Origin: Chiua virens
Lineage: Eukaryota; Basidiomycota; Agaricomycetes; Boletales; Boletaceae
Assembly: GCA_019787685.1 (NCBI GenBank)
Contig: JAHNUO010000006.1
Span: 1,364,001-1,428,000 of the forward strand
DNA length: 64,000 nt
Direction: 5' to 3'
Shown here one piece after another: positions 10,898 to 22,573 of the stretch (the stretch's first letter is position 1; each line of letters starts with the position of its first letter). The notes below the pieces were generated by a model. The model saw only the letters and a program-made list of their open reading frames with translations, had not been told where the DNA came from and did no database searches. Position numbers and translations under genes: made by a program.

Positions 10898-11997
10898 ATG
10901 GCCTTGGACGAGTACGATGTGGACGCAACAGAACTTCTGGAAACTTACGGTTCGTCATCCTTGCCGCCCAAGCGAATGTCACTCACCAGCATCTAGATTT
11001 CCTAATGAAATACATTATTATTGGTGGGTCGATAACACACTGCCTAATCCCTCCCAGCTAAGCTGCTCGTCCCAGGTGAAGCAGGGACGGGAAAATCCTG
11101 TCTTCTTCATCATTTCACACATAATGCTTGTCAGTATTGTTGGTCGAGTTACACTTTCATCGTGGTTTCTGATCGATTCTTCACGTAGTCAAAGATCATT
11201 CACAACATACTATCGGAGTAGAGTTTTCTAGTCGAACAGTCAAGTTAGGAGAGAAGAAGATCAAACTTCAGGTTTGTCTTTAAGCTTGGTTCTCAGAACT
11301 TAACACTAAGTACTAGCTGTTTAGCTATGGGATACAGCTGGGCAAGAGCGTTTCCGGTTCGTGGGCTTGCGTAGTCCAAGCTTCATCATGATCAATAAAC
11401 GTTGAAACTAGATCAGTCACACGCAGCTACTACCGTGGTGCCGCCGGCGTGATCCTCGTTTATGACATCACCAAGTCTGTGTCTTTCAGACTTTTCTGCA
11501 TGGTGAAACTGACATGTTTTTGTAGCCGCGAAACGTTCCTCAACCTATCCAAATGGCTCGCTGATGCAAGAACATTGGCGAGTCCGCATCTTGTCGCAGT
11601 TTTAGTTGGCAACAAATCAGACCGAGAAGAAGATCGGGAGGTAGAATGGGCGGAAGCAAGCAGATGGGCAGCTGAGAATGGTGACCATTATTTCCCCAAA
11701 GCTAGTTCTCTTGATTCACTTTGATTGACAGGTGTTCACTTCCTCGAGTCGTCCTCTTTGAGTGGAGACAATGTGGAAGCACCATTCTTACTTGCTGCAC
11801 GATCTATCCTCTTATCCATAGAGTCGGGTGTTCTTGATCCGGAAAAGGCGGGAAGTGGGGTTAGTTATGGGGATCGGGCGCTGCGCAGAGTAACGAGCTC
11901 GAGTCATCTCAGCTTTGGGAGTTTGAGTGGGACCAGAAGAAGGCGAACGGGCAAATTTCGACTGACGAACTGGATGTCATCCGGCAAGTGTTGCTAG
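10898..11997 (+). CDS. Rab4-like small GTPase
   Basis: Eight exons: 10898-10949, 10997-11023, 11076-11129, 11189-11271, 11325-11356, 11412-11474, 11526-11680, 11732-11997; 243 residues. G motifs in order: P-loop GEAGTGKS, switch I HTIGVEF, switch [18 protein letters not shown] (NKxD) and ESSSLSG in the SAK position. [16 protein letters not shown] and [18 protein letters not shown] are Rab4/Rab2/Rab14-like, and the C-terminus ends in Cys-Cys for geranylgeranylation. Rab4 controls recycling from early endosomes. The hypervariable tail is longer than usual and basic ([10 protein letters not shown]). Two of the exons are only 27 and 32 nt. All junctions are GT-AG and in phase. Confidence 0.9.
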
Positions 11998-12692
11998 TGG
12001 CGACGCTACCTTTTCGTAGTATTGCAGGTTGAGGTGAGGTATGTTTTTGACGACTCATAACTTCAGCGTCTACACTTTACATTCTTCCCCTGTTACACCA
12101 TACCCTTTCCGCATATACCGCATCCATAAACGTTAGTCATGTTTTATACACATTCATTCTGCTTATCTACTTGTAATCGACATAGCACGTTGGTCGTAAT
12201 TCAATGTGATCACTGGTTCAACTTATTGTCACGCGTACGTTCAAGTTTATCAGGACGGTTCAGACGTGGCAAGGAACGCATGTGCGAATGATCATTATCA
12301 TCGCGGTAAGCACGCGAGTGTACGGGCGTCTGGTTGCCTTTACAGGTCTGCCGTGATCAAGCTGTTGTGCTATCAACTGGTGCCGTATCGCCTTTTGCCT
12401 CTTACAACCACACACTCACATTCTGCGTCCTCTATGGAGGCTAGCGAGTCCATATGCCTACGTAGCACCCTGACCACTTTTGTGCGCAGATCATCTCGTA
12501 CCAATAAAAAGCCCACTTGCACAAGGGATGGGTGGTTGGTTCCACCGCTGTGCTGGTTCCTCCCGGATAGCCCCCAATACCCGGTGGCCCCTGGTGAGTC
12601 GTCCCTCCTACCAGTGCCTTCGCCCTATCGACTGATGTATGGCCTTGATAAATGCTATCACAGCATCTTCTATTTTCTTCTGAACATCAACG
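11998..12692. other. Intergenic stretch
   Basis: About 700 bp between the Rab gene and the first membrane glycoprotein. A long open frame on the plus strand (12206-12832) has no recognisable composition and overlaps the next gene in another frame, so I do not call it. Confidence 0.5.
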
Positions 12693-14366
12693 ATGGCGAA
12701 TATATCGTCCTCGCTCTTCTCTTCCCGTTCTGTACCTTCTCTAGTTATATCCGCTTCATCTACTGTTCCATCTTCAGTCAACATCACCACATCATCCGCT
12801 ACGCCTACTCAGGTGAACATTTCAATGGCTAATGCATCACCGGTACTGTCGGTATTCCAGTCTTGCTTCACTAAAGATTCGCATGATTAACTCCATGTTT
12901 GGGCGATGATAGCACTTCAACAGCGGCATGTGGAACACCTTCTTTTTCGCCCAGTAACACATCTGTCATTTCCGATTGTTCGCCACAACCGACACCCAAC
13001 GCCTCCTTGAACACTACAGTTCCATCGAATAGTAGCAGTGCGGTCACTTCAACATATTTTTCTTCGGTCGTTTCGCAAACCTCTCTTGGTTCGGAGCCTT
13101 CCACACAGACGAGCACGACCATCACGCAGGCCACGTCCTTGATCTCCTCTCTGACTTCAGTCTCGGCCTTCACGGCCTTCACGAGTGCGAACGTGTTGCA
13201 ACCACTGCCCACGTCGTTAGGGTCCTCCACTGGACCACCCCTGACGACGTTTACACAAGTGGGATCAACTCTTACCAGCAACTCGTAAGTATCGCTATTT
13301 ACATCTTTAACCTATGCCAAATATGGCTTTTGATAGCTTTTTCGATAATCGTGGTGCCGTTATCGGGACCTTCGTCGCCGTTGCCGTTTGCTCCACAGCC
13401 ATTCTTGTTTGCTTGTCTCTTGGATGTAGACGCCTGCTGCGACGGCGTGCACGCGGCGGCATGATCGAGATCGATTCGATAGCCAGTCATGACACTGTTG
13501 ACCGGAGATTTCAAGGGGGACCTCATCAACCAACGATGAGCATGATTAGCGGAAATGACGCCTACCTCACACTGGGTCATGGGCACGACACATTGTTCCA
13601 TGGCATTGGTTTTGGGGCAATGCGCACAACAGGCACCACTGCCCCTGCCACAGGCAACGCAACTAACGCGACAGTATGGCAAAGTGATGGTCCCTTTGGC
13701 GACCCTTTTGTGCTGGATCGCGCTGGAAGACGTCTAACAGGCCTCTCTGCTATCACGGAAATTTCACGAATTGACTCGCCAACCCCATCCACTCCTTCCT
13801 TTTACCCAGCCAGTCTACCTCCGACGGAGACAGAAGAAGATCCTATGTGGTCAATAGTATACTCTACACTAAATTCGATGCCTTCCACCGAACCCCCGCC
13901 ACGTCCGCCGCGTCGAAGACCCCTCCCACCTTCCTCTAGGAACGTCGCTGAAGCTACTACAGTGCTCCCTAGTGCGCCAGCCCCTGCTGTTGTTTCCAAT
14001 GTTGTATCTACGAATGCCGTTCCGCATACACGAGTCAATCTCACCATATCCACCTCAGTGAAGGATGAGGATGCGAAACATGAAACGTCAAAGCCCTCTG
14101 GGGAGTTCCAACTGTTATCACCTGTGTCCTCCATATCGGTGTATTCTCAAACGGATTCTCGACGGAGTAGTGCGACGATTACTGCCCCTGCACTTGATTA
14201 TTCGGCAGCCGGAGAGTTGAAGGATGTACATAACCTCCTTTTAAAGAGGGCTTTGGTCGGTGTACGTATCCCAACAATTCATATGTGTGTATGACTGACA
14301 TGCAATACAGACACGGGCAGTTCCTCGTCAAATCTGAGACCTGTCTATCCATGGATCAATCCGTAG
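12693..14366 (+). CDS. Ser/Thr-rich single-pass membrane protein (copy 1)
   Basis: Four exons: 12693-12847, 12913-13284, 13337-14259, 14311-14366; 501 residues. Residues 1-175 are almost entirely Ser/Thr/Pro/Val with many Asn-x-Ser/Thr sites, as in an O- and N-glycosylated wall-facing ectodomain. One membrane helix follows (GAVIGTFVAVAVCSTAILVC, about 183-204) with a strong basic stop-transfer RRLLRRRAR, then a Pro-rich cytoplasmic tail (PPPRPPRRRPLPP). There is no classical signal peptide, so the N-out topology is inferred. The phase-2 intron just before the FF-x-GAV-x-G segment has an exact counterpart in the minus-strand gene at 15931-17598. Function unknown; wall sensing or anchoring is a guess. 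Exon 1 relies on a GTCGGT donor chosen to keep the phase. Confidence 0.75.
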
Positions 14367-14393
14367 CGGCCCTGATAATCCTCGTGGTGTCGG

Positions 14394-15481
14394 TTAGAAA
14401 TCCATAGGACTGTTGTCAAGGACCTTTTGAGCTTTAGAAGCTGGACTGATATAAGCTACACCCACATTCGTTGCATTGTAAAACACATTTTCCAATCCGC
14501 CAGGCGAGGTAGTTGCTGTGATATCACTAACTAATATACAATCATATCCACGAAAGTATGCGTCGACAAGCGTGCCTCCGACACACTGAAAACGATCTGA
14601 TTATCGGGTCGTTAGAATGAACATAAAACTAAGACATACCTGATCCGTGTTGACACCACCAAATAAGAGTGTCGTGATTCCATTTTCCTGAAGATAGAGG
14701 TCCAATGCACTTTGATACCCCCACAAGCCGCTCATTCTGAGAGCAAATTTAGCTTGTATATTGACATAGGAGCCAAGCATTTGGCAAGTGCGTACCTGTT
14801 CTTGTGGATCCAGACGTCAGTGCCCATCTCCTTCCCCCGCATGTAGTCATCTTGGAGCGGCCCGTAGAGCTCAGAATTATAGGCATCTCTCATCAACAGT
14901 CTACCAAAATTATTCGGCATTTCGGAACCAAAACCGCCACGTCCATTTTTGCGGAAACCACGAATTAAAGAAGGGGGGATGGTCTCGAGTTCGTGTTCTG
15001 TAAGACCCCAGTTACTAAGAATTGAAATATGAGAATATGGTCCTTGTCGACACAAGCATTGCAGCAAATTTCTTACACCCAGAGAATTTTCACGCCTTGC
15101 TGTCTGAGGGCAGGAATTAGCGCTCGAAGTGGGTCAACGCAGGCCAATCCCGTAGGGTAGGTCCTGAGATCGGGATGCAAAAAAAAGCTAGTTTGGGATC
15201 ACCCGAAAATCAACATCGACGCAGAGAGAATGACACTAGTCTACGACTGACTTTTGCATGTCAATGATTACAGCCGCAGTCTTGGATCCATCGATTCTGA
15301 TAACACGGTCCCCGTTCACGGGTACATCCATTTGAGATGGTTGCAGCTGAAGGGGCTCAGACGCTCCCTCTTGTAGATGTGCCGTCCGAGAGAGGTCAAT
15401 AAGCCCGGATGGATATTCAATCCAGAATGATGCGGCATTGCCATACTCGGTAGCATTGAATACCTTGGGTCGGGAAGACAT
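14394..15481 (-). CDS. Isochorismatase-family cysteine hydrolase
   Basis: Exons from the start: 15481-15252, 15187-15077, 15014-14796, 14736-14640, 14585-14394; 282 residues. The isochorismatase-like triad is visible: Asp in VIIDMQNFFLHPD, Lys in DVWIHKNRMSG and the nucleophilic Cys in GVNTDQCVGGTLVDAYFRG, the last right after an intron. LWVNWGLTEHE and DCILVSDITATTS complete the Rossmann-like fold. The family hydrolyses isochorismate, nicotinamide or other amides; fungal members of this size are uncharacterised, so no substrate is proposed. Its stop lies only 27 bp from the stop of the convergent membrane-protein gene, so the transcripts probably overlap in their 3' ends. Confidence 0.88.
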
Positions 15482-15930
15482 GATTGTCAAGCAGGAGGGG
15501 CTTGTACGACGACGGAAAACTTACTTCCTTATGAATGGGACCAACATGTGTGTGAGATGGATCATCCCCGTGATGGCAGCGTATTACACTAAGATCAATG
15601 CGGGCCTAATAGAAGATAAATCTGGAATGATACCATATGGTAGATGGCGCGTGATGAATGGGACGAAAGCAACATCGGCCTTGCTTCAGGCATTGTCCGT
15701 CGTCCATGAGAAATTTAGTGAGTGTCCGTGGGAATGCGTGCGATAATCAATGTTAGCTACGATGCGTGTGTGTGGTAAGTGTCTAACAAGTCCTGGTGTA
15801 TCATCTTTGGGCGAAAATGCGCTGACAACATAAATAGACTCGGACCCAGTTTGAAGTATGGGCATTCATTACGATGAATGTTGACTTTGGTTATCAGGTA
15901 AATTTCGAACCTAGATCAAAGGTCAGCTTA
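15482..15930. other. Intergenic stretch
   Basis: About 450 bp between the isochorismatase start and the stop of the next minus-strand gene. It must contain the isochorismatase promoter; no clear element is visible. Confidence 0.5.
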
Positions 15931-17598
15931 CTATGGTGGAGGAGGGTGGATACTTGCCATTAGCACGTAGCTTTTGTAATCCTCATCTCGGAGGACATAG
16001 CTACTAGAGGAATCCTGTCTTTTCAAGCTAGGTCTCGACACATCCTCGCCATCCAAGGAAGACTTATTAGGAGCAGAACTGGTGCCCGTCTGCTTGGTAG
16101 TGGTACTCCGTGGCACTTCCATGATATCGGCAGAAGTGTCTTGATCCGACATGTTCTGAGTGTAGTTTGCCAGGAGGGGCTCGAAACTACCCGCGCTGTA
16201 CGTGGGAGTATGACCATAGGAGCTTTTACGGCCACGAGATGAAGAAAGATCGTAGGTGGCCTGCTCAACCCGATTCAGAGACGAAGGACTTGTCGCCCGT
16301 GCTGGCACGTATCCCTCGAGATGACTACGCGCGTGATGTTCTACTGGTAACCCTGTGTGTGAATTGACACCGTCCCTTGCGGGGCCACCAAGTACCTCTG
16401 AGTGTCGAGCAGAAGGAGGCAAGGAAGCAGAACTTCCGAAGCCCCAAAAACTCCGTTGGCCCATCCTAGTGGAGAAGGGACGGAACTGACGATGAGTACT
16501 TGGCAAGATTGGGCTATCGTCGTCGTCGTCGTCCAAAGGCGCTCGGTGTAAACCTGCAGCGGCGACCGCGGCCTCGACCGCCGTCTCTTGTTCGATTCGT
16601 ACCATACGCTGGCGGTGGCGTATAGCAAATAAAATCCACAGCAAGATGGCGGCGCAAGCAAGACCGACGACGACAAAGACACCAACGACAGCCCCTGTGT
16701 CAGCAAAAAACCTGTTGATACAGTTCAGTACTTGTGTATCGGGAGCGGATGTAAACCTTACGCTGATTCCTCGGAAGTACTGTTGTTTGGAGCAAGTGTT
16801 GGATTGATGACAGCTTGAGTTACAGTGGTGACCACCCCTCCGTTTCCTGTTGTAGTGATCACCTCGGTGACCACGGGAGGCACGCTCGTCACCACCTGTC
16901 CTTGACTATTTGTGCTTGTAATAACAATGGTAGTACTTTGCAGCACTGTCGTTCTAACAATAGTGTTGAGTGAACCTCAAGCCTAGGTATTGGAAGCAAG
17001 CTCGTACAGTGGCATGTTGGTTATCTCTGGAGAAGTGCTTTGAGATGTCGACCCAGACGGTGTCGAGAAGGCTATTGTACTGGGTGCCGTGTCTAAAGTA
17101 GAAAAGATAGCTGATATTGAGGTTGAGGTGGTTGTGTCAGGTTGGAAGGTGGTAGTGGAAGGAGAGGTTATCGCTGCGGTCGTTTCTGTCGTCGATGGGA
17201 TCGTTGACGAGTCAGGGGATCCTGAAGTTGACGACGGACTGTCACTGCTCGATGTACCCGATATTGAGGATGGGTCAGAAGAGGAACCTGACGAGTCTGT
17301 TGCGGAAGTTTGAGAAATACTAGATGGCGACACCGCCGGACTTCCCGACGTTGGTGTCGTAGAGACATTCACACTTGTAGACGACATCTTGGTTCGGGAG
17401 GCCCTGCGAGCATTTCGTAAACAGAAGCTAAAGAAGTTAAATGTAAACATACGAAAATGGTGGTGGAGATTGTTCCGAAAAATTCGACTTTGTTACAGGG
17501 ACATTGGTCACCGAGGTAAATAGGACGATGGACGGTGGTGACGGCGCATTGGAAGTTATAGTGGATGCAGCAAGAAAGCGAGTACCGGCAGCCAGCAT
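15931..17598 (-). CDS. Ser/Thr-rich single-pass membrane protein (copy 2)
   Basis: Exons from the start: 17598-17453, 17403-17008, 16953-16762, 16711-15931; 504 residues in this model. The first exon is inferred; an alternative is an ATG at 17387 without it. The ectodomain (about 245 residues) is built of Ser/Thr/Pro runs, then comes FFADTGAVVGVFVVVGL and a membrane helix (about 252-274), a basic flank (RHRQR), an acidic run of six Asp, and a Ser-rich tail ending in four prolines. The helix entry, the preceding phase-2 intron and the overall length match the plus-strand copy at 12693-14366, so the two are paralogues. The terminal GCAAGT after LVLM could be a GC donor leading to another exon; I kept the read-through stop. 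Function unknown. Confidence 0.72.
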
Positions 17599-18364
17599 CG
17601 AGGGCAAACAATCCGCGTAGTACGAAGCGACACGTGTAACAAAAAGAACGTGAGATGCAAGTTATGTTGACCAGAAAACAGCCTAGCCAAGAACAGCTGG
17701 GAGATGGAAACAGAGAAGTGTCACGAAAGCCCTCGGGAGGCTGCGGGATGTTGAACGTGGAAAAGATGGTAGTGGGGTTGAGACTGATTTCAAGCATGGA
17801 ATACCAAACACGAGAGGCGTTGAACTCGTGTCAGGAGAGACATGGTGCTTGCAAGTTGGGTGGCCGAGCCAGCATGCCTGATGACGAAAACAAGAAAGAG
17901 GAAGGACTCACTGAGTCGTCCTGTGGAGACTAGACAATCATTCTGACGCCCCGAACACCGGGCGTAAACGGACGTTAAGGACAACGGGAAGTTGACAAGT
18001 TCAGTTCACGTTTGCAAGGCGAGTACTAAGTAAGGCAAGCAATCAATCAATGTTGGCTGCGAGAGTTTAGCGCAGTTTGAACATGCCTGAAGGATGGAGC
18101 CTGGGGGGAGCGGCTTGCGCTCGCTTGCGTGCCTGCTGCGCTATGTTGGAACGATGAAAGTGTAGTACGACTCCCATGCCTGCAAACCTCGCCGTCAATG
18201 CCGTTCTGGAATTGATCCAGCTGGTAGCCGGCCTTGGCAAGTTTAGAGTTCCCGCGTCAGCATTGCGCCGCCGCAGCCTGCGGTTTCAGAGCGGATGCGC
18301 CCGTGGTGCAACTGTGATCAGTGACTGTCCGATTTACTGACTTACCATCCTTAAGCTTGGTATC
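17599..18364. other. Intergenic stretch between divergent genes
   Basis: About 770 bp. It should hold the promoters of the membrane protein on the minus strand and of the plus-strand gene at 18365. I see no further gene; upstream exons of the membrane protein cannot be excluded. Confidence 0.45.
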
Positions 18365-19768
18365 ATGGTCACCCTCGACCCAGAGTTTGCTCAACCAAAG
18401 CAACAAGAACACCTCATCGCCGGGGACGCACCTCATTCTAGCCACACCACTTTGGCCCCACCCCCGTTTGAGCAGAGCACAGCGGATCCAGTTGTCCTTC
18501 ATTTCTCACAACCAGAGACATACACTGCCCCCGGCGGCGAAGACCCCCCTCTGTTTACTCCTTACGAAGCGTCTTATTTTGTTTCAGGCGTTGGAGACGT
18601 CATTTCGCATGACCCTCACTTGAATGAGGATGGTTCGTCGGCAGCTCGATTCCTCCATGACATACTTATTGACACGCAGTAGGTGAAGCACTCTATCGCT
18701 TCTTACTCTCTCAGGCAGTCACCCCGCCTCAAGTATTCCTGCGTTGTCAGGGGTCGCACTGCGAAACCCACACTCGTTTTGTTCATTCACAGGATGGGGA
18801 TCAATCACACCTGAAGACCGAAGAATACACAAGGAGAGTTGTCGATTTTGATTTCAAAATAGACATCGGCCAACATATATTTGGCGAACCCACACATTGG
18901 TCAATAGGGGACACCGTCCCCGCGTACCGTGGCCGTATGTTCCGCGAAGTTGGTGTCAGTAGTGAGAAACGCAAGGCCAAGAAAGCAGAAGTGAAATCTG
19001 CAAAAGTTTGGGATAGCGAGCGCGAGTCTAAAGGCTTTCCTCCGTGGGTCAGCAGCGGCTACGCGTGGAGAGAAGATCAACCACACATTATGGACGGTAA
19101 TAGCGTTTTGAAATCATCGTGGACGCTTCGGCAGTGGGCAGATGACTTCTGTTCCAGCAGAAGGTTCCTAAAAGAATTCGAGTACCGGAAAGTTCGTCCG
19201 ATTTTTTTCACCTTGACCACATTCCGAGTCGTTGGCTAATGTTCCACAGGTCGTTTATGGTTGGAATTTTGATGCCCTGAAAGCTGCCACACGTTCTGTT
19301 ATAGTCTCTACTCACTACCTGGGGGATCTCGAGGTTTCACTTGAGACTATAAACTCCATGATCTCTGTTCGATCGCATAATCATCTGTCGCGCGCACTTT
19401 CGAACGGATGGATCAAATTTCTTCTTATTATCACCTTGATATACCCCTTCTTGTGGCTATTTCGACGGTTTCACCATCGAGGTGGTGGAATCTGGCGAGT
19501 GTGCGGGGGTGCATATGCTCTCAAGCGTGTTGAAGGTGCAAGCGACAAAACTTGCTACAGTCTGGCTAAAAACGCTGGACAAGCCTCTGGATCTTCTGGA
19601 TCTTCCGATCCGTCGATGAAAGTCATCGGTTTAAGGGAAGGGGTTTGGTTCAGACAATGGGAAGGAACGATTAGAAGAGCTGTGCGCGATCGGTTGCAAC
19701 GGTCTGATCCACTTTTGGCAAGTGATGATCCTGTCACTTCCACTACGACCATGCTGGACGGTTATTGA
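18365..19768 (+). CDS. Conserved fungal membrane protein of unknown function
   Basis: Three exons: 18365-18632, 18680-19191, 19250-19768; 432 residues. I do not recognise a named domain. The region from FTPYEASYFVSGVGDVISHDPHLNED through LYRFLLSQAVTPPQVFLR, GSHCETHTR, VVDFDFKIDIG, the Trp/Arg-rich middle and YALKRVEG has the density of conserved-looking aromatic and charged residues expected of a real protein. One clear hydrophobic helix, FLLIITLIYPFLWLF (about residue 305), follows a globular N-terminal part and is followed by RRFHHRGGGIW. The tail is low complexity. The first intron uses donor GTTCGT at 18633. A membrane-anchored cytosolic enzyme or scaffold is possible; no function is proposed. 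Confidence 0.8.
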
Positions 19769-19982
19769 AATGACCAACAACCTATTAAACGTCGCGTAAT
19801 TCAGGTATAGCACACAATGTTTGATACCGTCTGATATCTGGTATAAATCCGTATTCTAAATTGGATGGCCCGGCGTAGTACAGTTCAAAAACAATTTAAG
19901 GAATAAAGAAGGTCCAGTATACACCCTAATGATGTAGCCGTCTGCTTGGTCAGCTATGTGGAACTCATGCAGCGCAGTGACG

Positions 19983-22319
19983 TCAGGAGGGACTAGTATC
20001 ATTGTTGTGCTTGAATGCATGCAGGTCCGTCCAGACGGCCGAGAAACCGACGTTGAGACTCTCCTGATCCACGTCGCCGCGAATGAGCTCCAATTCAGAT
20101 TCCGAATAGTCATCGACTTCGAGAAAAGCAAGTGCTGTTTCCAAAAACCACTCATGTTTTTTGATGAAATGTACCACGACAGTTCCGCCGACACGCTTGT
20201 TCTCGTATCGCTTCAAGCGACCTTCCCTATGCCGCCAAGCGTGATTTGTTTCAAGCGCCATCCCTAAAGAGGTAAGTCAGTAAAAAGACGGGCGATAAGC
20301 CTGACGTGGTGTAACCTTCACGCAAACTGGACATGTCACTCCCTTCTACGAGCGCCTCCACACTCTCAGCCAATGTCATATCCTGGATTGGCTGTTGGTA
20401 GCGCACTCCGAAGGTTGACACGCTTGATTGAGCCCATGTGGATGGTGTAGGGTTGTAGGGCGAAATCACTGGATTCTTAGCATCAGTCGAGTTGTTATTA
20501 AGATCCTTCTCTAGGTTGGATAGGACTGATTGCTCGACTCGCGTAACATGAGAAGGGAACAAAAAACCATGCGAGTATCTAGGAGAGGGTAAGGTGAGGA
20601 TGAAACGGCGAAGTTTGATGGACATCGTGCTTACACGGTGCCAGCACGCGGATGATCATATATCCAGCATCGTTCGCTCGCCCACCTAATTTGATTTGCT
20701 TGCGGATGCAAAGACATCCATTTCGCAGTTTGCTTGTCTTCAGCGCCGTTCGTCAGACCCTTGACAGTCGTGTCCCTCGATACCCAAGTAACCAGACTCC
20801 AGCTCAAGCCATATAGCTCACCAGCCATGAACTTGTCCTTTACTAGGTAGCCCCAATAAACCAGCGGATCCTGGAAAACGCCAAATTGTTCGGGTGTCGC
20901 GTCAACGCCTGAGTCTTGGGAAACAGAAAAATCGGAATCTAGAGCCTCTGGAGTGAAGGAGGTAATATTATTTGAGTAACCGAACGGACTATGGCCTTTG
21001 GCATGCAGCTCTAATCTCATCCTGGATTCCAATTCCGCTAGCATCAGGAAGGCATCATCATCCACTTTGGCGACAAAGTCTGGCCGTACCCAAGGACTGG
21101 GTCGGCCTGAAGCATGGTCTTCCCAGGCAAAATGTGAATCATGAGGAGCAGGTTGGGGTGCTGGTGCCGATTGTACTGAATAGGAAAAGTGTGGTGACGG
21201 GATCGAAGTATTGACGTAAACGGGTGGCACCCATGCATTTTCAGCAGCCCAGCTGAAGTAGGTATGTGACTTGCCCGAATTCATGTTTTCCGCACAGGGC
21301 AAAACGACAATGTCATTGTACACTGCGGAGGTTGTCAGTCTTAATGCAAACGGGACATGTACTTTCTTGAACGACTCACTCTCCATTTCAGTTTGTATGC
21401 GCCTTTCCCAACCTTTCCGAGGCTGACCGAGAATAAATCGCACTACTGTCCGTGACGTTCCGAGTCCATCGTCACCTGCCCCGGCACCATTTCGACTACG
21501 AGGATGTGAAGCCCAAGTGGTTCTTATCAGCATCCTACGTTCTAATGCGGAGTCCATGGAGAAGACACCCAGGAATATTCCTGCTGGTGGAAGCGAATCC
21601 AAGTTGTCTGGAGGAAACGTTGGTAGAGGCGATTCCGGGAGGGGATTCAGATACGGATAAGGCAAGGGTGTGCGATAGCTTGGAGGGTAAAATGACGAGT
21701 GTGGAATAGCACAGTATGCTCGCCAGGGTAACGGTTCCTTGTCAGGATTGAGGATGTACATGAGTAACAACGTGAGTGAGATTGCAAAAACTGTAAAGAG
21801 GAGAAGAGCGAAAATCTTATTGAGGAGTGAGCCCAACCTAGCACCTAATGGACGGAATGACCTTACAATAGTTATTGGTTGTCGGGGGAACAGTGGATGC
21901 CGGACGACTCTTCTTACACCTTTCTTGAAAGTTCTCCATATTCTTCCTTCTCGTGTGCGTCTCCTGCGCGAGTGACACCACCAGCTACGATTACCGTCCC
22001 GAATACTGGTATAGGCTCCGGGACTTCCAAGTATCGGTGACACCGACTCACCGTCCGTGTCTGAGGTAGACGAGGAAATTCTGTGGGTTGGAAACGGAGA
22101 CAAAGGCGTCGACACCCGAGACGGTGGCGAGATGTATGAAGGAGCAGAGTCATCAGAAGAACGACCACCTTGTGTGCTGTCCTGGTATGAAGCGTCCGCA
22201 CGTTGTCCCGCAAGCATTGCGTCTGGGGTATCCTGTGGGTTCGAACCAGGCAAGAATTCGTACTGTTCGGGGGGTTGCCATGATCTTGAAAAATAAAAGA
22301 AACTTCGAGACGCTGCCAT
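19983..22319 (-). CDS. GT31-family glycosyltransferase (galactosyltransferase-like), type II membrane protein
   Basis: Exons from the start: 22319-21380, 21322-20635, 20578-20316, 20263-19983; 723 residues. A long Ser/Pro-rich cytosolic N-terminus leads into one signal-anchor helix (IFALLLFTVFAISLTLLLMYIL, residues 169-190), the arrangement of Golgi transferases. The catalytic part starts at GIFLGVFSMDSALERRMLIRTTW, typical of beta-1,3-galactosyltransferase-like GT31 enzymes, and carries PDFVAKVDDDAFLML with the DDD metal/nucleotide-sugar motif and VYWGYLVKDKFMAGELYGLSWSL. The downstream part ends in EWFLETALAFLEV. The 165-residue cytosolic tail is longer than in animal enzymes. Donor and acceptor specificity cannot be read from sequence. 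Confidence 0.85.
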
Positions 22320-22573
22320 GATATCGGCGTCTCTGGACGGTGGGAAGGAACCTGTCGGCACGATGGAGCCCAACTTGACAAGCAAGTCCAAGCAGAACAA
22401 CAATTAACTTCAAGGAAAGTCGTCGACCCTTCCTCGAGGAAATGGACAAGTTCAAGGTTTACACAACTACATGAACCAGTGTCCCAGGGTGCTATACGTC
22501 CTGTGTATCACACATATCCAAGTCCGCTGCGCATTATCTGTGCTGCAGCTTTGCCTTTTGGCGTTTGAGACTG

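Noticed and set aside
12206..12832. 208-residue open frame on the plus strand
   Set aside because: Composition is random (Cys, His, Tyr rich), no family resemblance, no splice logic, and it overlaps the start of the membrane-protein gene in another frame.
17369..17797. 142-residue minus-strand frame upstream of the membrane protein
   Set aside because: Composition is mixed and Cys-rich without pattern; part of the interval is better read in a different frame as the first exon of the Ser/Thr-rich protein.
18633..18679. Apparent frameshift in the unknown membrane protein
   Set aside because: A 47-nt intron with donor GTTCGT and acceptor GCAG joins HLNED to VGEALYRF in phase, so no indel is needed.
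22235..22260. tRNA B-box-like GGTTCGAA string
   Set aside because: It lies inside the coding exon of the GT31 gene and has no matching A box or cloverleaf arms.
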